The notes under the pieces: generated by a model | What the model saw: the letters and a program-made list of their open reading frames with translations, nothing else | Database searches by the model: none | Told to the model about the DNA's origin: nothing | In this document: in pieces, positions 8,722-16,946 of the stretch | Layout: each line of letters starts with the position of its first letter | How positions within the stretch are numbered: position 1 is the stretch's first letter | Source of the DNA: Dickeya zeae NCPPB 2538 | Lineage (GTDB): Bacteria > Pseudomonadota > Gammaproteobacteria > Enterobacterales > Enterobacteriaceae | Assembly: GCF_000406165.1 (NCBI RefSeq) | Contig: NZ_CM001977.1 | Span: 3,514,273-3,578,272 of the forward strand | Direction: 5' to 3' | DNA: 64,000 nt | Position numbers and translations under genes: made by a program

Positions 8722-9630
8722 TCAGAAGTACCCTTGACGCTTTTTAAGCTCCATGGAGCCGGCCTGATCGCGGTCAATGACCCGTCCCTGACGTTCACTG
8801 GTGGTGGACACCAACATCTCTTCAATGATTTCCGGTAACGTCTGCGCCTGTGACTCCACTGCACCGGTCAGCGGCCAGCAACCCAGTGTGCGAAAACGCA
8901 CCATACGCTTGGCGATAACTTCACCCGGTTGCAGATCGATACGGTCATCATCCACCATCAACAGCATGCCATCGCGCTCCAGCACCGGACGTTCCGCAGC
9001 CAGATACAGCGGCACAATATCGATATTTTCCAGATAGATGTATTGCCAGATGTCCAGTTCAGTCCAGTTGGAAAGCGGGAATACGCGGATGCTTTCGCCT
9101 TTATTAATCTGGCCGTTATAGTTGTTCCACAATTCCGGCCGCTGATTTTTAGGATCCCAGCGGTGGGCGCGATCGCGGAAAGAGTAGATACGCTCTTTAG
9201 CACGGGATTTTTCCTCGTCACGGCGAGCGCCACCAAATGCGGCATCAAAACCGTACTTATCCAGTGCCTGTTTTAGCCCTTCGGTTTTCATGATGTCGGT
9301 ATGCTTGGCGCTGCCGTGCACAAAGGGATTGATCCCCATCGCCACCCCTTCCGGGTTACGGTGCACCAGCAACTCACAGCCATAAGCTTTGGCGGTACGA
9401 TCGCGGAATTCGTACATTTCGCGAAATTTCCAGCCAGTATCCACATGCAAGAGCGGAAACGGCAACGTACCCGGAAAGAACGCCTTGCGGGCCAGATGCA
9501 ACATCACGGAGGAGTCCTTGCCGATGGAGTACAGCATCACCGGGTTGCTGAATTCGGCCGCCACCTCACGAATGATATGAATACTTTCTGCTTCAAGCTG
9601 CTTTAAATGCGTGAGTCTTTTCTCGTCCAT
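8722..9630 (-). CDS. cysD: Sulfate adenylyltransferase subunit 2 CysD
   Basis: Catalytic subunit of ATP sulfurylase, which adenylates sulfate with ATP to give APS. It is 302 residues, identical in length to E. coli. The PP-loop motif YSIGKDSSVML is near residue 35, and FGGARRDEEKSRAKERIYSFRD is intact mid-protein (split: FGGARRDEEKS then RAKERIYSF). It sits between cysG (10 bases upstream) and cysN, so cysG-cysD-cysN-cysC form one operon, an arrangement seen in several enterobacteria but not in E. coli. Confidence 0.98.
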   Translation of the reverse strand: MDEKRLTHLKQLEAESIHIIREVAAEFSNPVMLYSIGKDSSVMLHLARKAFFPGTLPFPLLHVDTGWKFREMYEFRDRTAKAYGCELLVHRNPEGVAMGINPFVHGSAKHTDIMKTEGLKQALDKYGFDAAFGGARRDEEKSRAKERIYSFRDRAHRWDPKNQRPELWNNYNGQINKGESIRVFPLSNWTELDIWQYIYLENIDIVPLYLAAERPVLERDGMLLMVDDDRIDLQPGEVIAKRMVRFRTLGCWPLTGAVESQAQTLPEIIEEMLVSTTSERQGRVIDRDQAGSMELKKRQGYF

Positions 9631-9640
9631 AACCTTAACC

Positions 9641-11062
9641 TTAAGCCAGATTCACCACGGCCGAGCGCCCATCATTCGGCGTCATCCGCGCTTGTTCACC
9701 AAACCAGGCGATGTGTTGATGCAAATCCACCACTTCGCCGATAACCAGCAATGCAGGCGTCGGAGCCTGTTGCGCCAGCGTTTCTAATTCCGCCAGTGTT
9801 CCCGTCAGCACGACCTGATCCTGTCGGGTACCGCGGCCGATGACCGCCACCGGCGTCTGTGCAGCCCGACCATGCGCAATCAGTTGCTGGCTGATTTCCG
9901 CCGATTTGACCGTGCCCATATAGATAGCCAATGTCTGCCTGCCGCGCGCCAGCGTCGACCAGTCCAGCGCATCGCCATCCGGTCGACAATGTCCGGTGAT
10001 GAATGTCACGCTCTGCGCGTAATCCCGGTGTGTCAACGGAATGCCAGCGTAGGCTGTCGCACCTGCCGCCGCCGTAATTCCCGGCACCACCTGAAACGGA
10101 ATACCGGCCTGCGCTACCTGTTGCAGTTCTTCGCCACCGCGGCCAAAAATAAAGGGATCGCCGCCTTTGAGCCGTACAACCCGTTTCCCTTCTTGCGCCA
10201 GTTTCACCAACAGCGCATTAATCTCTTCTTGTGGCAGCAGGTGCGCGCTGGCGCGTTTACCGACACAAATTCGCTCGGCATCACGGCGTACCAGATCCAG
10301 CACATCGTTACTGACCAGATGATCGTAAAGCACCACATCCGCCTGCTGGATGACCTGCAAGCCGCGCAGTGTCAGCAAACCGGCATCGCCGGGACCAGCC
10401 CCCACCAAGGCTACCTCGCCCTGTTGCCCCTCAGGCTGCGACAGCTGCTGTTCCAGTTCCTGCTCGGCCTGAGCCAGTTGACCGGCCGCTACCAGACTGG
10501 AAAAACGGCCGGTAAACACTCGCTCCCAAAACCGACGGCGTTCCGTTATTGATGCCAGTTGCTGCTTGATGCGGCCGCGCCATTTTCCGGCCAGCTCTGC
10601 CATCTGCCCCAGACGAGCAGGCAATAGCGCCTCGAGCTTTTCTCGTAATAACCGTGCCAGCACCGGTGCCTGACCACCCGATGAAATCGCCACCACCAAG
10701 GGCGAGCGGTCAATCAGCGACGGGAAAATGAACGAGCATTTAGGTTGATCGTCTACCACGTTAACCAGTAGCTGGCGTTGATTAGCCTGCTCAAATACCG
10801 TGGCATTCAGCACCCCGTCATCGGTGGCGGCAATCACCAGAAATACGTTATCCAGCAGCGCAGGGGAAAAATCCTGCGCGACCCAGGCCAGTTGTCCCGC
10901 CTGATGCAAAGCCTGAAGCGGCTCGCACAACGACCGCGCTACGACCCGGACATCCGCCCCGGCACGTTGCAACAAGTCAATTTTGCGGGTTGCCACCTCA
11001 CCGCCCCCCACCACCAACACGGGGCGTTGCCGGAGATCGGCGAATATAGGGAGATAGTTCAC
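9641..11062 (-). CDS. cysG: Multifunctional siroheme synthase CysG
   Basis: Makes siroheme from uroporphyrinogen III by methylation, NAD-dependent dehydrogenation and iron insertion; siroheme is the cofactor of CysI in this cluster. It is 473 residues. The N-terminal dehydrogenase/ferrochelatase module has the dinucleotide motif VLVVGGGEVATRKIDLL at 15-31. The C-terminal methyltransferase module begins near 215 with VALVGAGPGDAGLLTLRG and has VVRLKGGDPFIFGRGGEE. The start is a GTG. First gene of the cysGDNC string, so its promoter should lie in 11063-11261. Confidence 0.97.
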   Translation of the reverse strand: MNYLPIFADLRQRPVLVVGGGEVATRKIDLLQRAGADVRVVARSLCEPLQALHQAGQLAWVAQDFSPALLDNVFLVIAATDDGVLNATVFEQANQRQLLVNVVDDQPKCSFIFPSLIDRSPLVVAISSGGQAPVLARLLREKLEALLPARLGQMAELAGKWRGRIKQQLASITERRRFWERVFTGRFSSLVAAGQLAQAEQELEQQLSQPEGQQGEVALVGAGPGDAGLLTLRGLQVIQQADVVLYDHLVSNDVLDLVRRDAERICVGKRASAHLLPQEEINALLVKLAQEGKRVVRLKGGDPFIFGRGGEELQQVAQAGIPFQVVPGITAAAGATAYAGIPLTHRDYAQSVTFITGHCRPDGDALDWSTLARGRQTLAIYMGTVKSAEISQQLIAHGRAAQTPVAVIGRGTRQDQVVLTGTLAELETLAQQAPTPALLVIGEVVDLHQHIAWFGEQARMTPNDGRSAVVNLA

Positions 11063-11261
11063 AGATGCCTTTACTAAGCTAAAAATTCTATAAAGCGACT
11101 ATAAAACGTGAAGAGAAGGGTTATGAAATGCCGAATTAGTATGATTAGTTCCGTAATGGAATAACAAACTGCGCGTGAAAGAATAAAAACGCTTAATAAC
11201 GGTTTTCATGACGATTTTTACACTTCGCGTTCGCCTGAGTCTGCATTGGCAGACGGGAACA

Positions 11262-12332
11262 TCAGCACACAGGTGATGATGTCTCACAAAAATGCGGTTG
11301 GTAATCTTCAAGCCCCTGCTGACCTAAATAGAAGAGGACTTCCTGAAACCAAAGTTTGGGATGCAACACAGCCCGACTGAACGTCACACCACATAACTGC
11401 TGGTGATTATCATACAAATCAATCAGTGCCTGATTGATAGCTGCTACCGGAGTAGATGGATTTCTATCCTGCTGATATTTAAATGCTTTCTCAATTTTAC
11501 ATCGATGACTATCATCATACTCAAATGTTTGATAGCGTAAGCCACTGAGTACGATAAAACGCGGCGGAACCTTCTCTGACAATGCAGCCTGCAAACGGTA
11601 ATGCCCATCTAGAATAACATAGGTGCCAATACCCGAAACAAACCACACCAGCACTGGCGGTAGCTCTCCTTCTCGACAGACCTTTTTCCACCATTTCAAC
11701 CGCGAACTGTGTGGGTCGACTGCATGTAGCGCCAGCAAAGGCTCATTATCCCACCAGCGATCAATATCGATAACCGGCGTCAGAACACTAAGGTCCGGGA
11801 TTTTTTCGGCAAACAACGACCAATGGGGACAATAAGAAGCGGCAGATTCTGGTGACGCGAATCGCCACTGGGAGACTGGCTGTGAAAGAGCGTTACGTGG
11901 AGCAGGCGGCTTAACATAACGCATGGGCCGTAATAGCCATTGTCCTTGCCCAAGAACTGGCGCAGAGACGTGACTAAGTCGTTCAGCGAAAAAACGACAC
12001 CAGAATGCATCTTTCTTATCATCAGCCACCTTAATCCTGGCGCTCTCCACATCTGATGATCGAATAGGATCGATAATCTTTGTTTCCTCTGCCTGGAGTG
12101 AGTTTCTTAATATCCAGGCATCAGCACTGTTCGTGGCAATACGTGCCCAAAACAATGTCAGCTTATCTAGCACCAGCTTGGCTATTCCTTGGGGTCCAAC
12201 CTGTATTTGTAGCCGTCCGCCACGAGAAGCTATGTCAGGCTGCCAGATATCGAGCGACAGTCCCTGCCATTTTCCTTCGCGGTCTACCACATCCTTCCAC
12301 CATCGACGACAGTCATCCATTCCTACATGCAC
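11262..12332 (-). CDS. Unknown protein with a ParB/Srx-like motif
   Basis: I do not recognise this 356-residue protein. The only motif I see is VILDGHYRLQAA at residues 239-250, which fits the ParB/sulfiredoxin-fold signature (ILDGHHRxxAA) found in DNA-binding, nuclease and nucleotide-using enzymes. The N-terminal half is Trp-rich, and no membrane segment or signal peptide is seen. It starts at a GTG 19 bases after the cysH stop, with an ATG at 12320 as an alternative. It could be translated from the cysJIH message. The DNA looks more AT-rich than the cys genes either side, suggesting acquisition by transfer. E. coli has nothing at this place. The function is not deducible; a role tied to sulfur metabolism would be guesswork from position. 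Confidence 0.8.
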   Translation of the reverse strand: MHVGMDDCRRWWKDVVDREGKWQGLSLDIWQPDIASRGGRLQIQVGPQGIAKLVLDKLTLFWARIATNSADAWILRNSLQAEETKIIDPIRSSDVESARIKVADDKKDAFWCRFFAERLSHVSAPVLGQGQWLLRPMRYVKPPAPRNALSQPVSQWRFASPESAASYCPHWSLFAEKIPDLSVLTPVIDIDRWWDNEPLLALHAVDPHSSRLKWWKKVCREGELPPVLVWFVSGIGTYVILDGHYRLQAALSEKVPPRFIVLSGLRYQTFEYDDSHRCKIEKAFKYQQDRNPSTPVAAINQALIDLYDNHQQLCGVTFSRAVLHPKLWFQEVLFYLGQQGLEDYQPHFCETSSPVC

Positions 12333-12350
12333 CGTATCAGACAGAAGGAA

Positions 12351-13085
12351 TCACCCCTCATGCAGCCCGCATTCGCGCTTCAGGCCGAAGAAACGGGTTT
12401 CTTCCTCACTCATGCCCGGTTCCCACTTGCGGGTGGTATGGGTATCGCCGACGGACAGATACCCCTGCTCCCAGAGCGGGTGGTAGCTCAGCCCGTTAGC
12501 TTTCAGGTATTGGTATACCGTGCGGTTATCCCAATCGATGATCGGCAAAAACTTGAATACCCCACGTCGGATAGCCAGCACCGGCAAGCCTTCACGACTC
12601 CCTGACTGTTCACGACGCAAGCCAGCAAACCAGGTGCCGACCTGTAACTCCTGCAACGCCCGGTTCATCGGTTCGACTTTATTGATCTGGTTGTACTGTT
12701 CAAGCCCTTCCAGCCCCTGTTCCCACAATTTGCCGTAGCGTGCCTCCTGCCAGGCAGGAGACTGGGGGGCACGGTAAACATGCAGGTTAAGGTTCAACTG
12801 TTCGGTTAATTGATCGATGAACTGGTAGGTTTCCGGGAACAGATAACCGGTATCGGTGAGGATAACCGGGATATCCGGCCGTTGCCGGGTCACCAGATGC
12901 AAACTCACCGCGGCCTGAATGCCGAAACTGGAGGACAGTGCAAACTCACCCGGCAGGTTTTCCAAAGCCCAGCCCACACGCGCTTCAGCAGACAGCCCTT
13001 CCAGCAATTGATTGACCTCCGCCAGAGCGGCGGTCTGCTCCGTTTGAGACAAGGCGCGCAGCGCCTCCAGATTCAGACTGGACAT
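12351..13085 (-). CDS. cysH: Phosphoadenosine phosphosulfate reductase CysH
   Basis: Reduces PAPS to sulfite with thioredoxin. It is 244 residues, as in E. coli. The PAPS-binding loop ALSSSFGIQAAV is near residue 50, and the catalytic Cys239 sits in the C-terminal ECGLHEG. No extra cysteine pairs of the iron-sulfur APS-reductase type are seen, so it is the PAPS-specific form, fitting the presence of cysC. It begins 12 bases after cysI, so cysJ-cysI-cysH is one operon. Confidence 0.98.
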   Translation of the reverse strand: MSSLNLEALRALSQTEQTAALAEVNQLLEGLSAEARVGWALENLPGEFALSSSFGIQAAVSLHLVTRQRPDIPVILTDTGYLFPETYQFIDQLTEQLNLNLHVYRAPQSPAWQEARYGKLWEQGLEGLEQYNQINKVEPMNRALQELQVGTWFAGLRREQSGSREGLPVLAIRRGVFKFLPIIDWDNRTVYQYLKANGLSYHPLWEQGYLSVGDTHTTRKWEPGMSEEETRFFGLKRECGLHEG

Positions 13086-13097
13086 CAGGTTCTCCTG

Positions 13098-14813
13098 TCA
13101 GTCGTAAAAATCAACAGCGGGATCCAGCACCGGTTTAATGATGCCGACACGGATGGCAAAATCGCCAAACCCTTCGCCGCTTTCGCGTTCGCTGGCCCAA
13201 CGCGCGACCAATTGGTCAATCTCCGTCAGGATCTCTTTTTCGGTAATGTTCTCCCGGTACATACGTGGAATGCGGGTACCTTCGCGATTACCACCGATAT
13301 GCAGGTTGTAACGACCGATAGCTTTCCCCACCAGGCCAATTTCCGCCAGCATGGCGCGGCCACAGCCGTTAGGGCAACCCGTTACGCGCAACACGATATG
13401 GTCATCACCCACACCGTGTTTCTGCATAATGCCTTCGACCTGCGTGACAAACTCCGGCAGGAAGCGCTCGGCTTCCGCCATCGCCAGCGGGCAGGTTGGC
13501 AGCGAAACACAGGCCATCGAGTTCTGCCGTTGCTCGGTGAGACTATCGTCGATCAGGCCATGCTGGCGTGCCAGCGCCTCAATTTTCGCTTTATCCTTAG
13601 CCGACACCCCCGCCACGATCAGGTTCTGATTCGCGGTCAGTCGGAAATCGCCTTTGTGGATTTTAGCGATTTCCGCCATGCCGGTTTTTAACGGACGCCC
13701 CGGATAATCCAGAATGCGGCCATTCTCAATGAACAGGGTCAGGTGCCAGTGATTATCGATCCCCTTAACCCAACCGATGCGATCGCCACGCCCGGTAAAC
13801 GCGTACGGCCGAACCGCTTCAAACGCAATACCGGCACGACGCTCGACTTCCTGTTTAAAGGTGTCGACGCCCACCCGCTCCAGCGTATATTTAGTCTTGG
13901 CGTTCTTACGGTTGGTACGGTTGCCCCAGTCACGTTGGGTGGTGACCACCGCTTCGGCTATCGCCAGTGTCTGCGCCAACGGAATATACCCCAACTCACT
14001 GGCCGTACGCGGATAAGTGGTCTTGTCGCCATGAGCGATAGACAGGCCGCCGCCGACCAGCACGTTAAAGCCCACCAGTTGGCCGTTATCTGAAATAGCG
14101 ACAAAGTTCAGATCATTGGCGTGCAGATCCACATCATTCTGCGGCGGGATCACCACCGTGGTCTTGAATTTACGCGGCAGATAAGTCGGCCCCAGGATCG
14201 GCTCTTCATCGGTGGTGGCAACCTTTTCCTTATCCAGCCACACTTCGGCGTAAGCGCGAGTACGCGGCAGCAGATGTTCGGAAATTTTCTTCGCCCACTC
14301 GTAGGCCTGCTGATGCAGCACCGACTCTACCGGATTGGAGGTACAGAGCACGTTACGGTTGACGTCATTGGCGGTTGCCAACGAATCCAGCCCAACGTCA
14401 TGCAGCAACTGATGAGCGGATTTCAGATCATTTTTCAAAATACCGTGAAACTGAAAAGTTTGACGGTTCGTGATGCGAATACTGCCGTACAGCGTTTTTT
14501 CACCCGCAAACTTATCGATAGCGAGCCACTGCTGCGGCGTCATCACCCCACCCGGCAGACGGCAGCGCAACATCATGGCATGACGCGGCTCCAGTTTCTG
14601 CTCGGCACGTTCGGCACGAATATCGCGATCGTCTTGCTGGTACATGCCGTGAAAGCGGATCAGCAGAAAATTATCGCCGTTAAAACCACCAGTCAGACCG
14701 TCGTTTAAATCTTGTGTAATCGTACCGCGCAGGTAATTGCTTTCCCGCTTCATACGTTCGGCGTCAGCCAGCGTACCCTCGACCACCAGCGGACCAGAAT
14801 ATCTTTCGCTCAT
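13098..14813 (-). CDS. cysI: Sulfite reductase hemoprotein (beta) subunit CysI
   Basis: Carries siroheme and a 4Fe-4S cluster and reduces sulfite to sulfide with six electrons from CysJ. It is 571 residues. Cluster and siroheme ligand cysteines are in CVSLPTCPLAMAEAERFLP and RVTGCPNGCGRAM. The substrate-binding Arg/Lys segments such as IRITNRQTFQFHG are intact. Its ATG overlaps the cysJ stop by one base (TAATG), indicating translational coupling. Siroheme comes from the neighbouring cysG. Confidence 0.98.
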   Translation of the reverse strand: MSERYSGPLVVEGTLADAERMKRESNYLRGTITQDLNDGLTGGFNGDNFLLIRFHGMYQQDDRDIRAERAEQKLEPRHAMMLRCRLPGGVMTPQQWLAIDKFAGEKTLYGSIRITNRQTFQFHGILKNDLKSAHQLLHDVGLDSLATANDVNRNVLCTSNPVESVLHQQAYEWAKKISEHLLPRTRAYAEVWLDKEKVATTDEEPILGPTYLPRKFKTTVVIPPQNDVDLHANDLNFVAISDNGQLVGFNVLVGGGLSIAHGDKTTYPRTASELGYIPLAQTLAIAEAVVTTQRDWGNRTNRKNAKTKYTLERVGVDTFKQEVERRAGIAFEAVRPYAFTGRGDRIGWVKGIDNHWHLTLFIENGRILDYPGRPLKTGMAEIAKIHKGDFRLTANQNLIVAGVSAKDKAKIEALARQHGLIDDSLTEQRQNSMACVSLPTCPLAMAEAERFLPEFVTQVEGIMQKHGVGDDHIVLRVTGCPNGCGRAMLAEIGLVGKAIGRYNLHIGGNREGTRIPRMYRENITEKEILTEIDQLVARWASERESGEGFGDFAIRVGIIKPVLDPAVDFYD

Positions 14814-16633
14814 TAGTACACATCTCTCTGATAACGCCGCTCAAGACGCAGCTCGCTTAAAAACTCATCCGCCTGTTCGGCGTCCATCCCACCTTGTTCA
14901 GCCACTATGTCCAGCAGCGCGTGTTCCACATCTTTCGCCATGCGATTGGCATCGCCGCACACATAAATATGGGCGCCATCCTGAATCCAGCGCCACACCT
15001 GCGCGCCTTTTTCACGAATCTTGTCCTGCACATAGACTTTGTGGGCTTGATCGCGTGACCAGGCCAGGTCAATGTCGGTCAGCAGCCCATCCTTGACGTA
15101 GCGCTGCCATTCCACCTGATAAAGGAAATCTTCGGTGAAGTGGGGGTTGCCGAAAAACAGCCAGTTTTTGCCGCCAGCTCCCTCGGCCTCACGCTGTTGC
15201 ATAAACGCGCGGAACGGAGCAATACCGGTGCCGGGCCCAATCATGATAACCGGCGTGTCTGGGTTGGCAGGCAGACGGAAATTATCATTGTGTTCAATGA
15301 ACACACGGACCTCGCCTTCTTCGTCCAGCTGGTCAGCCAGATAACCTGACGCGCCGCCGCTACGCGCACGCCCTTCATATTCATAGCGCACGACGCCGAC
15401 GGTGATGTGCACTTCACTGCCCACATCGTCCTGTGACGATGCAATAGAGTAGAGACGCGGCGTCAACGGACGCAACAACCCGATGAGCTGTTCCGGCGTC
15501 AGTTCCACCGGTGCTTCGCGTACCATATCCACCAGCGGAGTACGTTGTGCGTACTGTTGCAAGGCAGACTTATCCGCCACCAATCCCAACAAGGTGTCGT
15601 TACGGGACAACGCCGCATAGTTGGCAACGATCGGTGCGGTATTCTGCGTCAGCTCAAAATGGCGTTGTAGTGCTTCGGACAGCGGCAGAGTGTTGCCGCC
15701 GACATTGACCGGTTCATCGCCTTTTAACCACAACAGACCCAGTAATTCCTGTACCAGCGTCGGGGCGTTCTCATACCACACCCCTAACGCATCACCGGGC
15801 TGATAACGCAGGCCGGAATCCCCTAAGTCGATTTCGATATGGCGGACATCTTTCTCTGAGTTGCGGCCGGTAATTTTTTGATTAGTTACCAACGAGGCAG
15901 TATAAGGTGCTTCTTTATGGTACGGGCTGGTGGTTACCGCGTTAACCTGACCACTGGCAGCCGTTTGTACCGCTACCGCCGTCTGGCTGGCGAAACGCGC
16001 TTTCAGCGCCTCAGCCACCTGACGTCGCCACTGCTCTGCCAGTGGCTGGAACTCCACATCAGCATCGACACGATCCAAAAGACGTTCAGCGCCCAATTCC
16101 GCCAGGCGACTGTCAAAATCTTTACCGGCCTTGCTGAAGAATTCGTAAGAGGTATCACCCAAACCAAATACCGCGAATGTCAGCCCCGCCAGCGACGGCG
16201 CTTTCTTCGAGAACAGGAACTTATGCAACGCCACCGCTTCTTCTGGCGGCTCGCCCTCGCCCTGCGTCGAGGTGACAATCAACAGCAATTTTTCCTGTGC
16301 TATCTGCTTGAACTTGTAATCACCGGCATTCACCAGCGTCACGGGCAGGTTGGCCGCCAGCAGCTCATCGCGAACCTGCTCCGCCACACGGCGCGCGTTG
16401 CCAGTCTGGGAGGCTGAAATCAGCGTAATGGCGGCAGGCGGTGCCGCCTCTACAGCGGCTAACGCGCTGGTTGGTGCGGCGAGCGCACCGGGTTGCTGCT
16501 GAATCACGCCCCAGAAATAGCCAGACAGCCAGGCCAGTTGCGCCGGTGAAAGATCACCGGTCGCCGCCTGAAGACGCGAAAGTTGCTCCGCGCTCAACGG
16601 GAGCTGCGGAGTCGGAGAAGCCGGAATGCTCAT
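14813..16633 (-). CDS. cysJ: Sulfite reductase flavoprotein (alpha) subunit CysJ
   Basis: Passes electrons from NADPH through FAD and FMN to CysI. It is 606 residues against 599 in E. coli. An N-terminal flavodoxin domain (about 65-200) contains ISASQTGNARRVAEQ and STQGEGEPPEEA. The FAD domain has RLYSIASSQ, and the NADPH domain has GPGTGIAPFRAFMQQRE and CGDANRMAKDVE, ending RRYQRDVY. First gene of the cysJIH operon. In E. coli this operon is CysB-activated; the promoter must lie in the 313-base divergent region upstream, although no CysB site could be defined by eye. Confidence 0.98.
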   Translation of the reverse strand: MSIPASPTPQLPLSAEQLSRLQAATGDLSPAQLAWLSGYFWGVIQQQPGALAAPTSALAAVEAAPPAAITLISASQTGNARRVAEQVRDELLAANLPVTLVNAGDYKFKQIAQEKLLLIVTSTQGEGEPPEEAVALHKFLFSKKAPSLAGLTFAVFGLGDTSYEFFSKAGKDFDSRLAELGAERLLDRVDADVEFQPLAEQWRRQVAEALKARFASQTAVAVQTAASGQVNAVTTSPYHKEAPYTASLVTNQKITGRNSEKDVRHIEIDLGDSGLRYQPGDALGVWYENAPTLVQELLGLLWLKGDEPVNVGGNTLPLSEALQRHFELTQNTAPIVANYAALSRNDTLLGLVADKSALQQYAQRTPLVDMVREAPVELTPEQLIGLLRPLTPRLYSIASSQDDVGSEVHITVGVVRYEYEGRARSGGASGYLADQLDEEGEVRVFIEHNDNFRLPANPDTPVIMIGPGTGIAPFRAFMQQREAEGAGGKNWLFFGNPHFTEDFLYQVEWQRYVKDGLLTDIDLAWSRDQAHKVYVQDKIREKGAQVWRWIQDGAHIYVCGDANRMAKDVEHALLDIVAEQGGMDAEQADEFLSELRLERRYQRDVY

Positions 16634-16946
16634 TATGGTGTCGGTATCCTTGTTCTGGCTGCGGGCGCGAATGCCGGGTTGCCGCCATAGCCAATATCAT
16701 GAAATAGAAAGTCAGATAGGATATAAGGTAACCATCCCTACCTGAACAATTAAAGACGCGATGGAAATATTTAATAACCAAAATGACTAAATAGTTTTTT
16801 TGATAACACTTATTGCTTTAAGTGTTATTGATCACAATTTATTGCATTGATTATTGGGATGTTTATTTTCCGCTATCGCACAGACGTGAAACCCTAAATA
16901 ATCCGGGGGCAGAACCGTATTTCGTGACTCTGGGAGCATACCGATA
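16634..16946. other. Divergent promoter region between cysJ and the hydrolase-like gene
   Basis: This 313-base region has no gene and is AT-rich from about 16750 to 16870. It must carry the promoters of cysJIH leftward and possibly of the gene at 16947 rightward. It holds a perfect inverted repeat, listed separately. Confidence 0.7.
16803..16828. promoter_or_regulatory. Perfect 10-base inverted repeat, candidate operator
   Basis: The arms ataacactta and taagtgttat are exact reverse complements separated by six bases. The repeat lies 170 bases upstream of cysJ and 119 upstream of the divergent gene. It is not followed by a T-run, so an operator is more likely than a terminator. The cognate factor is unknown; it does not look like a typical CysB site. 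Confidence 0.4.

Noticed and set aside
11099..11311. A 70-codon frame overlapping the end of the ParB-like gene
   Set aside because: It overlaps the better-supported gene in another frame and has no family-like features.
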